Assembly: GCA_037013495.1 (NCBI GenBank)
Contig: CM072810.1
Location: forward strand, 84,056,449 to 84,120,448
DNA: 64,000 nt
Source of the DNA: Hippophae tibetana
Lineage: Eukaryota > Streptophyta > Magnoliopsida > Rosales > Elaeagnaceae
Direction of reading: 5' to 3'
Shown piece after piece: positions 12,701 through 23,298 of this stretch (the stretch's first letter is position 1; every line of letters starts with the position of its first letter). The position numbers and the translations under genes were made by a program. Under the pieces are notes generated by a model. The model was not told where the DNA came from, made no database searches, and worked only from the letters and a program-made list of their open reading frames with translations.

Positions 12701-13510
12701 ACTGGGTAGATTTAAAAGTGTACTAGATTTTGTCATCACTTCATCATTGTCTAGTTGTTTAAGGTACCCATTAATTTCCTCATCTAAATCTTCTTCAACC
12801 TTTTCAAGTGTAAGAACGGTTTCAAGCTTGTCTTCTATTCTGGTTTGGAAAAAGGTGTTTTGGACAAGATTATCCAAAGGATCAACATCGAATATTTCAT
12901 CGATGGTAGAAATAGAAGGGAAAGGTGAAGAATCAAAAACTTTAAAATGAACAGTCTCTCCTAAGACTGTCATTGTCAAATTTCCATCTTGGACATCAAT
13001 AATAGTTTTAGTAGTTGCCATAAATGGTCTACCAAGCAATATTGTGTGCTCTCTGTCCAATGCTGGATTTTCTTGCATATCCAGAACCACAAAGTCAACA
13101 GGTATTATCAGTTTGTCTACCTGTACCAAAACATCCTTAACTATTCCTTCTGGATATTTAAGAGATCTATCTGCAAGTTGAAGGGACATAGTTGTGGGTT
13201 TTAAATCTCCTAGATTGAGCTGTAAGAATATAGAGTAGGGCATCAAATTTATACTAGCACCTAAATCAAGCATTGCTTTAGCAACCTTCCTATCCCTCAT
13301 AGTTATGTTTATAATAAAACTTCCAGGGTCTTTCAACTTAGGGGGTAGTTTGTGCTGAAGTACAGCGCTAGAAATTTCTGATACTACTACTCGTTCATTC
13401 AGTTCATACCTCCTTTTCTTAGTGTTCAACTCTTTGAAAAACTTGGCATATGAGGGCACATTCATGATCCTTTCTAATAATGGTAAATTGATATTTACTT
13501 TAGAGAGCAT
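9761..13510 (-). CDS. element A pol: PR-RT-RNaseH-integrase
   Basis: 1249 residues without a stop. Protease has DLGAS at 82-86 and ILLGRPF at 157-163. RT has [10 protein letters not shown] (Asp465) and FMDDF (Asp529/530). RNase H has MCDAS (Asp676), EKEF, HSDH (Asp742) and VADH (Asp785). Integrase has a zinc finger (His890, His894, Cys925, Cys928) and Asp957, Asp1016, Glu1052 with DD35E spacing. No chromodomain follows. The frame is the same as upstream gag2, separated by one TAA plus 17 codons before this Met. Relatives have lysine near that place, so the TAA looks like a nonsense change in a gag-pol fusion rather than a programmed boundary. All catalytic residues are present, so the enzymes could work if expressed. 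Confidence 0.95.
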   Translation of the reverse strand: MLSKVNINLPLLERIMNVPSYAKFFKELNTKKRRYELNERVVVSEISSAVLQHKLPPKLKDPGSFIINITMRDRKVAKAMLDLGASINLMPYSIFLQLNLGDLKPTTMSLQLADRSLKYPEGIVKDVLVQVDKLIIPVDFVVLDMQENPALDREHTILLGRPFMATTKTIIDVQDGNLTMTVLGETVHFKVFDSSPFPSISTIDEIFDVDPLDNLVQNTFFQTRIEDKLETVLTLEKVEEDLDEEINGYLKQLDNDEVMTKSSTLLNLPSSSSSKEANPPELELKDLPEHLKYVFLGEGETYPVIISSTLTKPQEKELIKVLKQFKKSIGWSIGDIRGISPTMCMHKINLEDGAKPVREAQRRLNPNMQEVVKKEILKLLEEGIIYPIKDSKWVSPVHVVPKKSGITVVKNDKSELVPTRIITGWRMCIDFKKLNLYTKKDHFPLPFIDQMLERLAGHEFYCFLDGLSGYYQVPIAPEDQEKTTFTCPFGTFAFRRMPFGLCNAPATFQRCMISIFSDMVEKFIEIFMDDFSVFGNSFDDCLHKLTLVLERCIECNLTLSWEKSHFMVQQGIVLGHIISNKGIEVDKAKVELISKLPPPTSVKGIRSFLGHAGFYRRFIKDFSKISCPLCNLLSKDAYFDFNDECLVSFNTLKDKLTSTPVIMAPNWSLPFEIMCDASDYAIGAVLGQRVDKRLHVIYYASKTLNDAQMNYTTTEKEFLAIVFSLYKFRSYLVGSKVIVHSDHAALRYLLSKPNAKPRLIRWVLLLQEFNLEIKDKKGSENLVADHLSRLISDFNSLKDESNEDIVETFPDEQLFFIGPNPWYADIVNYLATGVLRPNTSYQDKKRFFKTIKDYFWDDPYLYKIGQDQVIRRCVLEEEHKSILTFCHELHCGGHFGGEKTARKVLQSGFFWPTLFKDAHMFCAQCDRCQRTGNISKRDEMPLTSNLVVELFDVWGIDFMGPFPPSNGFQYILVAVDYVSKWVEAIPTKTNDANVVVKFLKDLIFSRFGTPRAIISDGGSHFCNKLFDGVLNKYNITHKVATPYHPQTSGLVEVSNRQIKGILERIVRPSRKDWAFKLNDALWAYRTAYKTHIGMSPYRLIFGKACHLPIELEHKAYWAIKELNMDLDKAGEKRLLQLHELEEIRNEAYENAKLYKERTKRYHDKRLVSKTFHPGMKVLLFNSRLRLFPGKLRSRWDGPFKIVQVFEHGVVELLDSKTQKTFKVNGHRVKPYLEEPNNIAEMDCIWLSNP

Positions 13511-13546
13511 ATTAAAAAGATCATTGAATTGCTTATCATGTTTGGA

Positions 13547-14932
13547 TTATTTTAACCGGTGGGGAAAAGATACTTGTATCTGGTGTGGTTCTGTTGTCTT
13601 TTGAATTTTGGGGGTGTCAGATGACCCCCCAATGAGTTTTTCAGAAGGCTTGTTAAGTTTAACACTTGTTTCTCCTTTTTGCGAGATTAGAATATCGCCT
13701 TCTTTGTTACCTGAACTACAAGGTAGATTGTTAGAGATTTCAGGTAAACTGGTATTGACTACCTTACCACTTCGAAGGGTTCTTACATCCTTTGCTTGTT
13801 CTGGTTGACTGGGCAACTTTCCTGGTTCTTTCTTTTGCATTTGTTCAGCCAGTTGCCCAACTTTAGATTCAATCCTTTTAACCGAAACCTCCATGGTGTT
13901 CAACCTTTGATTAGTCATCAATTGGTTGTCACGACTAACTTGAATAAAAGCATTCAAGCTATCTTCTAAGGTTGGCTTAAAAGATTGGCTTGGTGGGTAA
14001 GGGTGGTTGTTATCCGACCTTAGTGTTGGATATTGGGTGTAGGCTGGGTGATTATAGGTGTTTGGATGATACCTTTGAAAAGATTGGACTTCCTCTATGG
14101 CATCGACACTAGAATCACAAGTATTTGAACAATTATGAGTACCATGCCCAATTGAACAACACACTTCACATACCTCTTGATTTGACATTTGGTGGGTAGT
14201 GAGGAATTGCACTTGTTTAGTCAATTCCGCAAGTTGCAAGGTTATCTCATTATCAGAGCCAACTTCATTGACCCTTGCTTTCGTTCTACCACCTCTTTGT
14301 TAGGAATTAGAACCCAATAGCTCATAAAGATTATAGGTTTCCTCTGCGGTCTTTCCTCCTACAGCACCTCCAGCAGCATTATCAACCATGTATTGACTCT
14401 ATAGTGTCAATCCATCATAAAAGAATTGGTTTTGTAGCTGTAATGGAAAGCTATGATTTTGACATTGAATGAAAAAGGAGTTTGAATCGTTCCCAAGCTT
14501 CATGAAAGGGCTCTTCATACATTTGAGAAAATGTTGCTATCTTTGTTCTTAGATCAACAGTCTTTTGATGAGAATAGAACCTACCCATAAAAATTTCATA
14601 GACTGCCTCCCAAGTTTAAGAGAACTTGACTGTAGAGTAATGAACCATGACCAAGCTTTATCTTTGAGAGTGTAAGGAAAACATCTCATCCTAAGTTGAT
14701 CTTCATTAATTGCATGTAGTGGAAAGGTTTGGAAAATAGCATAGAATTCTCGAATGAAATGCAAAGGGTCTTCATTAGGGATACCGTAAAAGGAAGGCAA
14801 CAAAGAATAATGAATCTTTTTCAATTCATAATTCCTTGCAGCCTCTTGTAATTGGATGCCGGAAGTTACATTGCCAATGATTGGCATTGTATAGTCTTTC
14901 ATCTTTTTCCGCCTATCTTCAGCATCTCCCAT
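13547..14932 (-). pseudogene. element A gag2 (pol-proximal, zinc knuckle kept)
   Basis: ATG at 14932 gives a capsid-type gag (IQLQEAARNYELKKIHYSLL, then INEDQLRMRCFPYTLKDKAW). The frame breaks near 14600-14550, where the LPPGSLMTWG equivalent is shifted. A decayed stretch follows, with a TAA in the NS*QRGG block near 14300. The open part from 14239 contains C-X2-C-X4-H-X4-C (CEVCCSIGHGTHNC, about 14129-14170), a coiled-coil-like segment (MTNQRLNTMEVSVKRIESKV) and a basic end. It lies directly upstream of pol in the same frame, so it is the gag of the gag-pol unit. It is clearly homologous to gag1 but diverged from it. Confidence 0.85.
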
Positions 14933-15168
14933 GGTTGTTTGTAGTTGAAAATGATCCTCCTCCTATTGTGTATCAACATTTTGCTCTTAAAAACAATAGT
15001 AGATATCTCTAAGAAATATTTATAACTTGATAAAACGTAAAAGCAAAAAGGTGCAAGGAACCTAAATTTTTTTTTAATTTTAACGAATGGACACAATTTT
15101 TGAAACAAACGAATTTATTTCATTTGAATTTTATTACACGCAAACTAAAACAAAGGAAAATACAACAA
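14933..15168 (-). other. intergenic leader between gag1 unit and gag2
   Basis: AT-rich non-coding spacer between the inner motif and the gag2 start. No open frame or recognisable site is seen. Confidence 0.6.
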
Positions 15169-15217
15169 TGGGTGACCTCCCATGTAGGACTAAAATTTAT
15201 CGTCTTCTAGTAAGACG
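15169..15217 (-). promoter_or_regulatory. inner twin-hairpin motif of element A
   Basis: Minus-strand reading: CGTCTTACTAGAAGACG (stem CGTCTT/AAGACG), an 18-nt spacer, then TGGGAGGTCACCCA (stem TGGG/CCCA). It has the same order and similar spacing as the motif after pol, but different loops. Just upstream (minus strand) is ..CATTGAG....GCAATCTCCAAG, which matches the flank of the single motif in D, E and F. Confidence 0.7.
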
Positions 15218-15283
15218 TTGCTTGGAGATTGCAGAATGAAAAACTCAATGTCTCCTCTTCATTGAATTCATTTAAGTATCAAA

Positions 15284-16620
15284 TTAGTCTTTGCTCTTTT
15301 GCAAATGTTCAACTAACTGTTCAACTTGAACTTCCACCTTTTTGATAGAAGCTTCCACAGAGTCCAACCGTTGATTGGTTTTAGATTGGTTATCCCTACA
15401 GACTTGAATAAAAGAATTCAAGTTGTCCTCCAGGGTTGGTTTATTGGGAATGCTTCTTGGAATAGGTGGGTGGAATTGCTGGCCTGGCTGGTTTGAGCTT
15501 TGAGTGAAAGGAGGGTTGTTTTGCCTCCAGGAGAAATTTGGATGACTTCTCCACCCAGGATTATAGGTATTTGAATTGGGGTCAAACCTTGGTCTCTATT
15601 GATATGCTCCCAACACATTGACCTGTTCAGGTCCAGTTGTTTCTCCTTGATATAGACAGGCTTCAGTACCATGTCCCATGTTGCTATACAAACCATATTG
15701 ATCATTATTGGTGTTGGTTTGTGTAGCGAGAAGGGCAACTTGCTTAGTCAGTTGAACAAGTTGTTGTTGAACTTCATTACTGGAGTCGATTTCATGAACT
15801 CTAGCTTTTCTCACTCGGGAGCTTTTCTGTTGGGAATTAGCACCCAACATCTCAAAGAGGTTATACGTCTCTGAGGTAGTCTTTTCTCCTATTGCTCCTC
15901 CTGCAGCGTTGTCGGCAATGAACTGACATTGTTGTGTAAGTCCATCGTAAAAGAATTGGTTCGCAACTGCAGGGGAAAGCTATGATGGGGACATTGAGTG
16001 AGAAACATTTTGAACCTATCCCAAGCTTCATGGAATGGTTCTCCCTCCATCTGAGAGAAAGTAGCAATCTTTCCTCTCAACTCTGATGTTTTTTGATAGG
16101 AATAGAATTTTCCCATGAATTTATTGTAAATGTTACCCCATGTCATCAGAGAACCTGGGGGAAGTGACATCAACCAAGCTTTGGCCTTATCCTTTAAGGT
16201 GTAGGGAAAACATCTCATCCTAAGTTGATCCTCGTTTAGAATACCGAGGGGGAATGTTTGGACCGTAGCATAGAAATCTCTCATAAAGGAAAGAGAATCT
16301 TCATTAGGTAGCCCATAAAAGGAAGGAAGCATAGAAAAATGAATATTTTTAAGGTCATAATTCCGAGCAGCCTCACCCAACTGGATAGCGGCAGTTGCCG
16401 TGCCAATCACCGGTCTTGCAAACTCCTTCATCGTGGTTTCCCTAACATGTTGGTTTTCTTCCATTTCTTTCGGTTCTAGTAAAGGATTAAGACTTGGTTC
16501 TATGTTTGGCTCAAAAACAGGTTGATGGGTGGAATCCAGTGTTGTTGACACTTGTTTAAATTTATGAATATTATTTACATATAGTGTAAGGGGGTTTCCT
16601 AAGGATCTCCTACCACGCAT
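15284..16620 (-). pseudogene. element A gag1 (LTR-proximal, zinc knuckle lost)
   Basis: ATG at 16620 opens 243 residues: a basic start (MRGRRSLGNPL), an acidic linker, then a retrotransposon gag domain (AIQLGEAARNYDLKNIHFSM, FPLGILNEDQLRMRCFPYTL, SLPPGSLMTWGNIYNKFMGK). A frameshift near 15965 moves the rest to another frame (LFEMLGANSQQKSSRVRKAR, then DPNSNTYNPGWRSHPNFSW, then LEDNLNSFIQVCRDNQSKTN), ending at a TAA at 15284. At the position of the gag2 zinc knuckle it reads YGLYSNMGHGTEAC, with both first cysteines replaced by tyrosine. The gag of element B shows the same change. Confidence 0.85.
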
Positions 16621-17287
16621 AGACTATTGTAAACGTAAATTTAAAACTCCTGTCAACAAAATAAAAAATTTAGAGAAAATTTAGAGAAAATTTACATGGT
16701 ACAAAACACTAAACAAAACTATTTAAATTTTTTATTTTTATTTATTTTTATTTTTTATTTTTTAAATAACATAATCAGTATTAACCAAGAGTGCTCCGAG
16801 GGAAGAATGGTGGTACAACGGCTCCTTAAAAACCATTCTCCTTAGATTTTTACTTTTCATGCTATTTAGTTAATTAGGTATACGTTCAAGTAAATTTTTA
16901 ATTTTTTTTACTATTCATGAACGGTAATTTTATTTTACTATTCACCTATATTATTTCTTATTAACTTAAAATTTTTGAAATTTTAATTTTTGAATTTTTT
17001 TTACTATTTATGAACGGTAATTTTATTTTACTATTCACGCTATATTATTTCTTATTAACTTAAAATTTTTGAAATTATTTTTTTTCACTATTCATGAACG
17101 GTAAATTTTTTTATTCAAATTTCAAATTTCTAAATTATTTTTACTATTAAAAAAATTTATTTATTTATTTTTTTTTATGAATTTTGAAATTTGATTATTA
17201 TTTTTTTATTAAATAAAATCACAATTATTTACAGCACAAAAAATGTTTTTAAAATTTTGATAAATAATTTAAAAAACGCTATTCCTT
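16621..17287 (-). other. leader of element A
   Basis: AT-rich leader between PBS and gag1, with several TTACCGTTCATGAATAGT repeats (minus-strand sense). One hairpin lies at 16796-16845. Just before gag1 the minus strand has a T-rich tract ending TTGTTGACAG, which resembles a 3' splice site; whether it is used cannot be told from sequence. Confidence 0.65.
16796..16845 (-). promoter_or_regulatory. leader hairpin of element A
   Basis: Minus-strand stem GAATGGT pairing with ACCATTC, extended by an outer stem with a small bulge, and a loop carrying AGGAGCC. It corresponds to the second of the two hairpins in D and E; the first is missing here. Its position before gag suggests a packaging or dimerisation signal, by analogy only. 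Confidence 0.55.
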
Positions 17288-17304
17288 CCCCGGCAACGGC
17301 GCCA
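17288..17304 (-). other. tRNA-Asp primer-binding site of element A
   Basis: Minus-strand TGGCGCCGTTGCCGGGG is the exact complement of the 3' end of plant tRNA-Asp(GUC) including CCA. It lies 5 nt inside the 5' LTR edge. Confidence 0.93.
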
Positions 17305-17309
17305 AAACT

Positions 17310-18995
17310 TGATGAGCGAAAACCAGAACATAGATACAAATTCAATAAATATTTATCTAAAAATAAATACAAATACAGATTCAATAAATATTTATGCAAA
17401 TTTTATCATTTATATTAGTGGAGTATTTATGGATATAATAACTAAATTAATTATGCTTGCTCATATTATCTAGGTTATTAAAGATATAAATTGATATTTT
17501 ATTGATTCTCTATTTTTTATATAAATACCACCTTTGGTGGGGTTAGATATTCTTTGTTAACTAAACAAATCAATTAACATCTATGGGTGGGGTTGATAAC
17601 TAATTTGGTTAATTAAATTAATTCCTTTTTCTAAGAGATTGAAAATGAACCATTTAAATGCCACCTTTGGTGGGGTTAGACAATTTAAACATTATTCAAG
17701 GTGTCCAAATTAAACATAAGAATTTAATTATCCGAGTACTAACTTTCAAGTTTTAAAACCACTATTGAAAACATGTTGTCAATACATTTTCACATAATAA
17801 TTCTTATAAAAACTTTTGAAATAGAGTTTCACTCTAACTATCGGGCGATTGTACCAACAAATAAAAGAGCACTACTCTAAATTAGACCGGATAACTAAAC
17901 CTTAAAATCTAATTTTCAGGTTTAAGTTTGTAATGAAAAATAATATATTTCTCTCTAACATTCTTAATATAAAATCTTGAATAAAAACAAAATCAATTTA
18001 TTTTAAAGATTTTTACCTATTTAATATTTCGCAAGCATAACAACGTCATTATTACATCATGTTTACTAAACAGCCAGCATAGTTAAATTTAACCACAGAC
18101 AAATTAAATATAACATGTAAGAATAAAGCATAAAAATAACTGTAAAGAAAATAAAATCCTTACAGAACTTCGACGCTATTCCCGTAGCTAGAAAACCTCC
18201 AAGCGGAATTTGCACTCCCATTTATTGAATCAAAAAGCTAAATTATTACAAAAACATTACAAGTTCCTCTCAAAAAGAGAAGAACTCTACAACTAAGAGA
18301 ATTGAACTAAAAACTAAGAGAAAAACTAAGAAAAGCTTAGAAACTAAGAAAGAAACTAAGAAAATCTCAAAAACTAAGAAATGAGAGAAAGAGAGAAGTG
18401 TGTTTTGAAGGTGTGTTTTGAAGTTAAGGGAAGGGGGGTATTTATGGGTGAGGATGGAGAGAAAGAATGAGTAAAAAAATGTTAAAAAATGTAAAAACGC
18501 GTAATGGAAATGCTGAGGTCATTAATGACGTCAACATGACGTCATGGGGGCGGCTACACGTGAAAAATGAGGCGAAAAGGCGTTGGCGTGCGCGGAGGGG
18601 GGCTGCTGGGCGTTGCGCGCAGCTCGGCGCACGTGAACAGTGCTAGCGCGCTGGGGCGCGCGTGGATGGGCAGGCTAGCGCGCGCGGCATGGGGCGGCTG
18701 GCCACGATTTTCGCCTTTTTGACATTTTTGACCCATTTTGTCCAATTTTTCCATGTTTGTTGACCTTTTCCCACTTATTTATTAATATATTTGTGATGTA
18801 TTGCTTCAAGTATTCCTCTTTGAGTCTTTAAATTGCGTTTGTAAGCCAAAATACCTGAAAAACAATAAAAATACCCGTGATTCCGAAAAAGACAAATTTA
18901 TATAAATATATGATAAAACATATAAATATATATATATTTAATCAATTAATGTACATAAAATCATGGTTATTTTAGTGCTTTTTGAGCACTCATCA
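17310..18995 (-). repeat. LTR4, 5' LTR of element A
   Basis: 1686 bp, TGATGAGCG to GCACTCATCA on the plus strand. It lacks about 275 bp near its U5 end that LTR3 retains (6012-6286), yet keeps the last 14 bases next to the PBS. It also keeps both U5 CCACC/GGTGG repeats that LTR3 has reduced to one. The matching TSD indicates that both deletions came after insertion. Two TGACGTCA palindromes lie at 18526-18533 and 18537-18544. Confidence 0.92.
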
Positions 18996-19635
18996 GCCTA
19001 ATGAAGATTTTCTTTCCTTCATTAGAGACTTCGATTCTACAGTCCAAACCTTCCCCCTCGGTATTCTAAACGAGGATCAACTTAGAATGAGATGTTTCCC
19101 CTACACCTTAAATGATAAGGCCAAAGCTTTGTTGATGTCACTTCCCCCAGGTTCTCTGATGACATGGGAGAACATTTATAATAAATTCATTGGAAAATTC
19201 TATTCTCGCCAAAAAATATCAGAGTTGAGAGGAAAGATTGCTACTTTCTCTTAATGGAAGGAGAACCATTCCATGAAGCGTGGGATAGGTTCAAAATGTT
19301 TCTCACTCAATGTCCCCATCACAACTTTCCCCTGCAGTTGTAAAACCCATTCTTTTACGATGGACTTACACAACAATGTCAGTTCATTGTCGACAATGAT
19401 GCAGGAGGAGAAATGGGAGAAAAGATTGCCTTAGAGACGTATAACCTCTTTGAGATGTTGGGTGCTAATTCCCAACAGAAAAGCTCACGAGTTAGAAAAG
19501 TTGGAGTTCATGAAATCGATTCCAGCAATGAAGTTTAACAACAACTTGTTCAATTGACCAAGCAAGTTGCCTTTCTCACTATGCAAACCAACACCAATAA
19601 TGAACAGTATGGTTTGTATAGCAACATGGGACATG
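18996..19635 (+). pseudogene. element B gag1, 3' part
   Basis: Continuation of the gag interrupted at 5996 (NEDFLSFIRDF, FPLGILNEDQLRMRCFPYTL, SLPPGSLMTWENIYNKFIGK). It has a stop at ATFS*, then the EPFHEAWDRFKMF and LFEMLGANSQQKSSRVRK blocks with frameshifts. It ends within YGLYSNMGHD, where homology to gag1 stops abruptly and the CACTA-like block begins. GCCTA at 18996-19000 is the right copy of the element A TSD. Confidence 0.85.
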
Positions 19636-20285
19636 ATATCAGTTGATGTGTTGAACCGACGCTACACACATGTGTAGCGTTGGTTCTACGTGTTAATCAA
19701 CCTTACAAAAAATTGGTTAATTTTTTTATTTTAACAATTTTTAAATTTGAAATTAAACAATACAATTTTTTTATTTTTTTGGTCTATTATTTTTGAAGAT
19801 TTTAACTATAGACCTTTTATTTTTTTTTTGTATTGTAAACATGTAAATAAAATTAAGTACGTATCCAAACAAATACACAAAATTCTATAAATTCTATAAT
19901 TTTAAAAACCAATTGACTAAAAAAAAGAAGAAAAAAGTATACTATATATATATATATCCAAATTCAATTTTAAACAGTTCAAATAAAATAATAATTGAAA
20001 AAAAACAAATTATATTATGTAATTTCAATTTTAAACTATATGTTAAAATAAAAAATTAATTATGTAGTGTCGGTTCACTTGTTGAACCGATGCTACACAT
20101 AGGACGTAGCGTTGGTTCTATGTGTCAACTGACGCTATCCACGTGTATAGCATTGGTTCTACATGTCAACTGATGATACATGTAGCATTGGTATTTCACT
20201 GAACCGACTTTTAATTGATTATAAGTTGACACGTAGAATCAATTTTACATATCGACTTAAACGCCACATTTTGTAGTAGTTTTCT
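19636..20285. mobile_element. CACTA-like terminal/subterminal repeat block
   Basis: Dense direct and inverted copies of units such as CGCTACAC-ACAT-GTGTAGCG and TAGCGTTGGTTCTACGTGT occur at both ends of a 300-bp AT-rich core. The right end reads GCCACATTTTGTAGTAG; its complement, CTACTACAAAATGTGGC, resembles CACTA terminal repeats. No matching left terminus or transposase is visible, so this is a deletion derivative or a fragment. The family call is by motif only. Confidence 0.5.
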
Positions 20286-22631
20286 AAGAGGAACAAAAAC
20301 TATTATAGTTCATCAACGAGTATCTATATGCATGTATAGTGCTATTCTCCATGACTAGCACTTAACTAAATGAAGAAAAAAATGTTTCACAAAATTATCT
20401 TGATTTGTTTGAAATATTCTCAAATTTCTCTATGTATGGTCAGCTAATAAGAGGTTGTTATGGTATATATATATATAGTCTATAATTTTGGCACAAGTTG
20501 ATTATAAAATCGTCTCTTATTTCCACTCAACATTAAGAGTCATGCAAACAATTAAAATTTTTGTTAAAGAGGCTTATGTCATGTAACATGGGATTATTAA
20601 TACACATTTGTCTTCTCATTTTAATCTAATTAAATTTTTGAATTACTAAAATGCCTTCACTTGTTTCACAAGCTTTAAATATCTACTAAACATTCAAACT
20701 TAGCATTGTAATATTTTCATTAATTCATATAGTTTTTTAGTGTTCAATCAAATAATATTTAATTAATTACATGAACGAAATGGCTATACCAAAATTACAA
20801 TTTTAACCTTACATATTTATTTGACATTAATGGCTCTCACAAAATGTTCTATAAATAAATATGTGTTTTGATCGCTAAATAATTAATTCTAAATTAATTA
20901 GTAATTTATCTCAAAAGAAACATTATTTATTATTTGTTATGAAGCAAACTCGAATACCAATGAAATTGTAATTTAAAGCTTAAATAAAGACTTAGTACAT
21001 TAATTAAGCCTTAATTAATTATAAATAGTTATAAACCTTAGAGTTACTCCAATATAAACTTAAGACAAAACTCTTGAATTTCATAGATAATATTTACTCA
21101 ATTCATTGTAGTTTGAGTAATCCATTCATATAAATTAAATGCAACCAAATCCTACCCATCAAGTTTGTAATACAACTAAGGTCTTTAAGTTCATTTTATC
21201 TTCTCTATTGCATCTATTCCTTGAAAAAAATGTGATGTGTATGAATAACTATTATAATCATATATTAGATCGCGTTAAATTATCCAAGCTTTTGATCACT
21301 AAGTAAGGGAACTGATTTCTAACATATGAGAATACACATACATCTTGTGTGATAACTTCCTAGCCTACCATAGAAACCAAGATATTATGATACAAGTCAT
21401 CTTAACCTACCAAATTAAATGGGTATCCCTGAGTAAGTCAAATACCAAGTTGTTACAACAAGAGCCTAGTTAAATCATAAGCTTAAGATCGTTCTACATA
21501 TAGCCATCGAGGAGCATAAAGAAACATCTATTGGTAAATGGATATTAATAGTGTTTCTAATATATCTATTCCAACCCTGTATAATAAACTATTGTACAAA
21601 GTACCCCCAAATAGATGTCTCCAAATAAGTTACCCTATATAAGTTTCACTCAACATAAATATGAGTTGTACTAGTTACATAATCAAAGATTCATTATAAA
21701 TTTTAACTAATAGTCATAAATTATTTTAATTATATCATTTAAATTCAATCGTCGAATATATGCACTAATATATTGAGTTTTATTTACTTTATTTAAAGAA
21801 TTAAATGATACATACAAATAAATAAAATATACTTTTACTTAATCTAATTGTAGCAATAACAAATACAAATTTGCATTAGGGCTCTATCCTAACAGAATAT
21901 CTTATCGTTGAGAAAATCCTAGCAATAAGTGGCAGCTTAGTGGATCCTATATCTTTCCTGATTAGATCCTCAATGTCTAGCACAAGATCAAGATTACCAA
22001 CACACTCAGTTAAAATTTCCATCCTTTAATAAAGTACAGAGAAGAGATACACTGGCTAGTGGAAACAAGCTGGTGAGAGTTAAAAAAGCTTAAGAATAAG
22101 AATCCCAAGCTCTAAAATCCAGAGATGAAAATTAGATCCAAAAGAAAAGAAAAATAAAAAAGTTTGTAAACAAGATGGAATGGAAAATAGAGAATGAGTC
22201 AAATTAGAATTGAAAGATCAAAAGAATGGATGAAGAGAGTCGGGAGAAAGAAAAGATTAAAGAAGGTAAGACTCAACCTAAAGTTGGGGAAACGAGTCCA
22301 TGGAGATGTTTGGAGCTCTTAGATTAACTTACAGTTTTAATCTCAAAGAAAAACCTATCTATCTATACTAATCATATAATTTTCCCTTTCCAAGTATTCT
22401 TGGAGAAAGAAACATTGAAAGACCACATTCAGCGTACAATTAAGAGGGAAGGAGGTGATGTAGACCCCTTATGGACTTAACAACTCTTGTATGTACAAAA
22501 AATAATTAACAACATACAATAAACCAACAAGCAAGCAGAAGAAAGAATACAACTAGAATATCACATAGTAGATTGTAGGTATCTCTCACGTGGAAGAGGA
22601 AGAAAATAAAAATATTAGGTGCAATCACAAA
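20286..22631. other. unassigned AT-rich sequence, possible LTR fragment
   Basis: 2.3 kb with no credible frame on either strand. The boundary ..ATCCTAACA at 21894 would read TGTTAGGAT on the minus strand, a plausible LTR start, followed by a long non-coding block typical of an LTR. No partner copy, PBS or TSD was found. From 21895 to about 22610 the sequence is purine-rich and unrecognised. Confidence 0.4.
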
Positions 22632-23151
22632 TGTTAGGTGCAACCATAATATTAGGTGCAATCATATTTGACAAATGCATCTAATAGTTTTTGTGGCTAA
22701 AATTTGGTTAGGTATGTGGCCAATTTATGGCCACATATGGGATAGACAATTTTGCCTATAATATAGGCAATGTCTTTCCATTAGAGATACATCAACACAC
22801 CAAAAGAAGTGAAGCAAAGAAAGCCAAAAAAACAATTTCATTTGAAGAAAAATAGTGTTGTATGTGTAAGAGAGTGGGAGAGAATCTCTTAGAAAAATAT
22901 TGGGATATTTTTCTAAAAGGGCAGTGACAAAATAGTGAATTTGGGAAACACTTGTGTGACACTATTTTGATTTTATCTCAATTTGTTATATTGCCTCTCA
23001 CTTTGTACCCATTAATTTTATTAGTGGAAGAAATATTTTTCAGAGTTTGTCCCATAGACTTAGCCCAAATTAAAAAGGGTGAACCATGTTAATTGACCGG
23101 TGTCATTACTTTATTCTATTGAATTTATTTTATTTTTACCCGTTGTGTCCA
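22632..23151 (+). repeat. probable 5' LTR of the copia element
   Basis: From TGTTAGGTGCAA to ..GTGTCCA, six bases before the PBS. Three copies of TTAGGTGCAA lie at 22615, 22634 and 22652, spaced 18-19 bp, so the true left edge could be further left. The element lacks a second LTR, so the boundary cannot be checked here. Confidence 0.5.
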
Positions 23152-23157
23152 ATAAAC

Positions 23158-23170
23158 TAGTATCAAAGTT
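23158..23170 (+). other. degenerate tRNA-iMet PBS of the copia element
   Basis: TAGTATCAAAGTT resembles the standard TGGTATCAGAGCT with three changes, in the correct place between LTR and gag. Confidence 0.7.
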
Positions 23171-23298
23171 GGTCTAATAAAATTTTTAATATGCTCTGTG
23201 GTTGTAGCATAGACTGACCTACCACATCAGAAAAGATTTTATTAGGTATATGACATATTTATTTGCAGAAAAAGAAACATAGAGAGAAAAAAATAATA

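Larger units (their letters stand above)
5997..18995 (-). mobile_element. element A, near-complete Athila-like retrotransposon
   Basis: A 13-kb Ty3/gypsy element on the minus strand. Its order is 5' LTR (17310-18995), tRNA-Asp PBS, leader, gag1, inner twin-hairpin motif, gag2, pol, outer twin-hairpin motif, long non-coding 3' region, PPT, and 3' LTR (5997-7833). The TSD is GCCTA. Domain order PR-RT-RH-IN, the tRNA-Asp primer, the FMDD motif and the lack of a chromodomain place it near Athila/Diaspora. No env-like frame is present. pol is open, but both gag genes carry stops or frameshifts, so this copy is probably not autonomous now. Confidence 0.93.
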
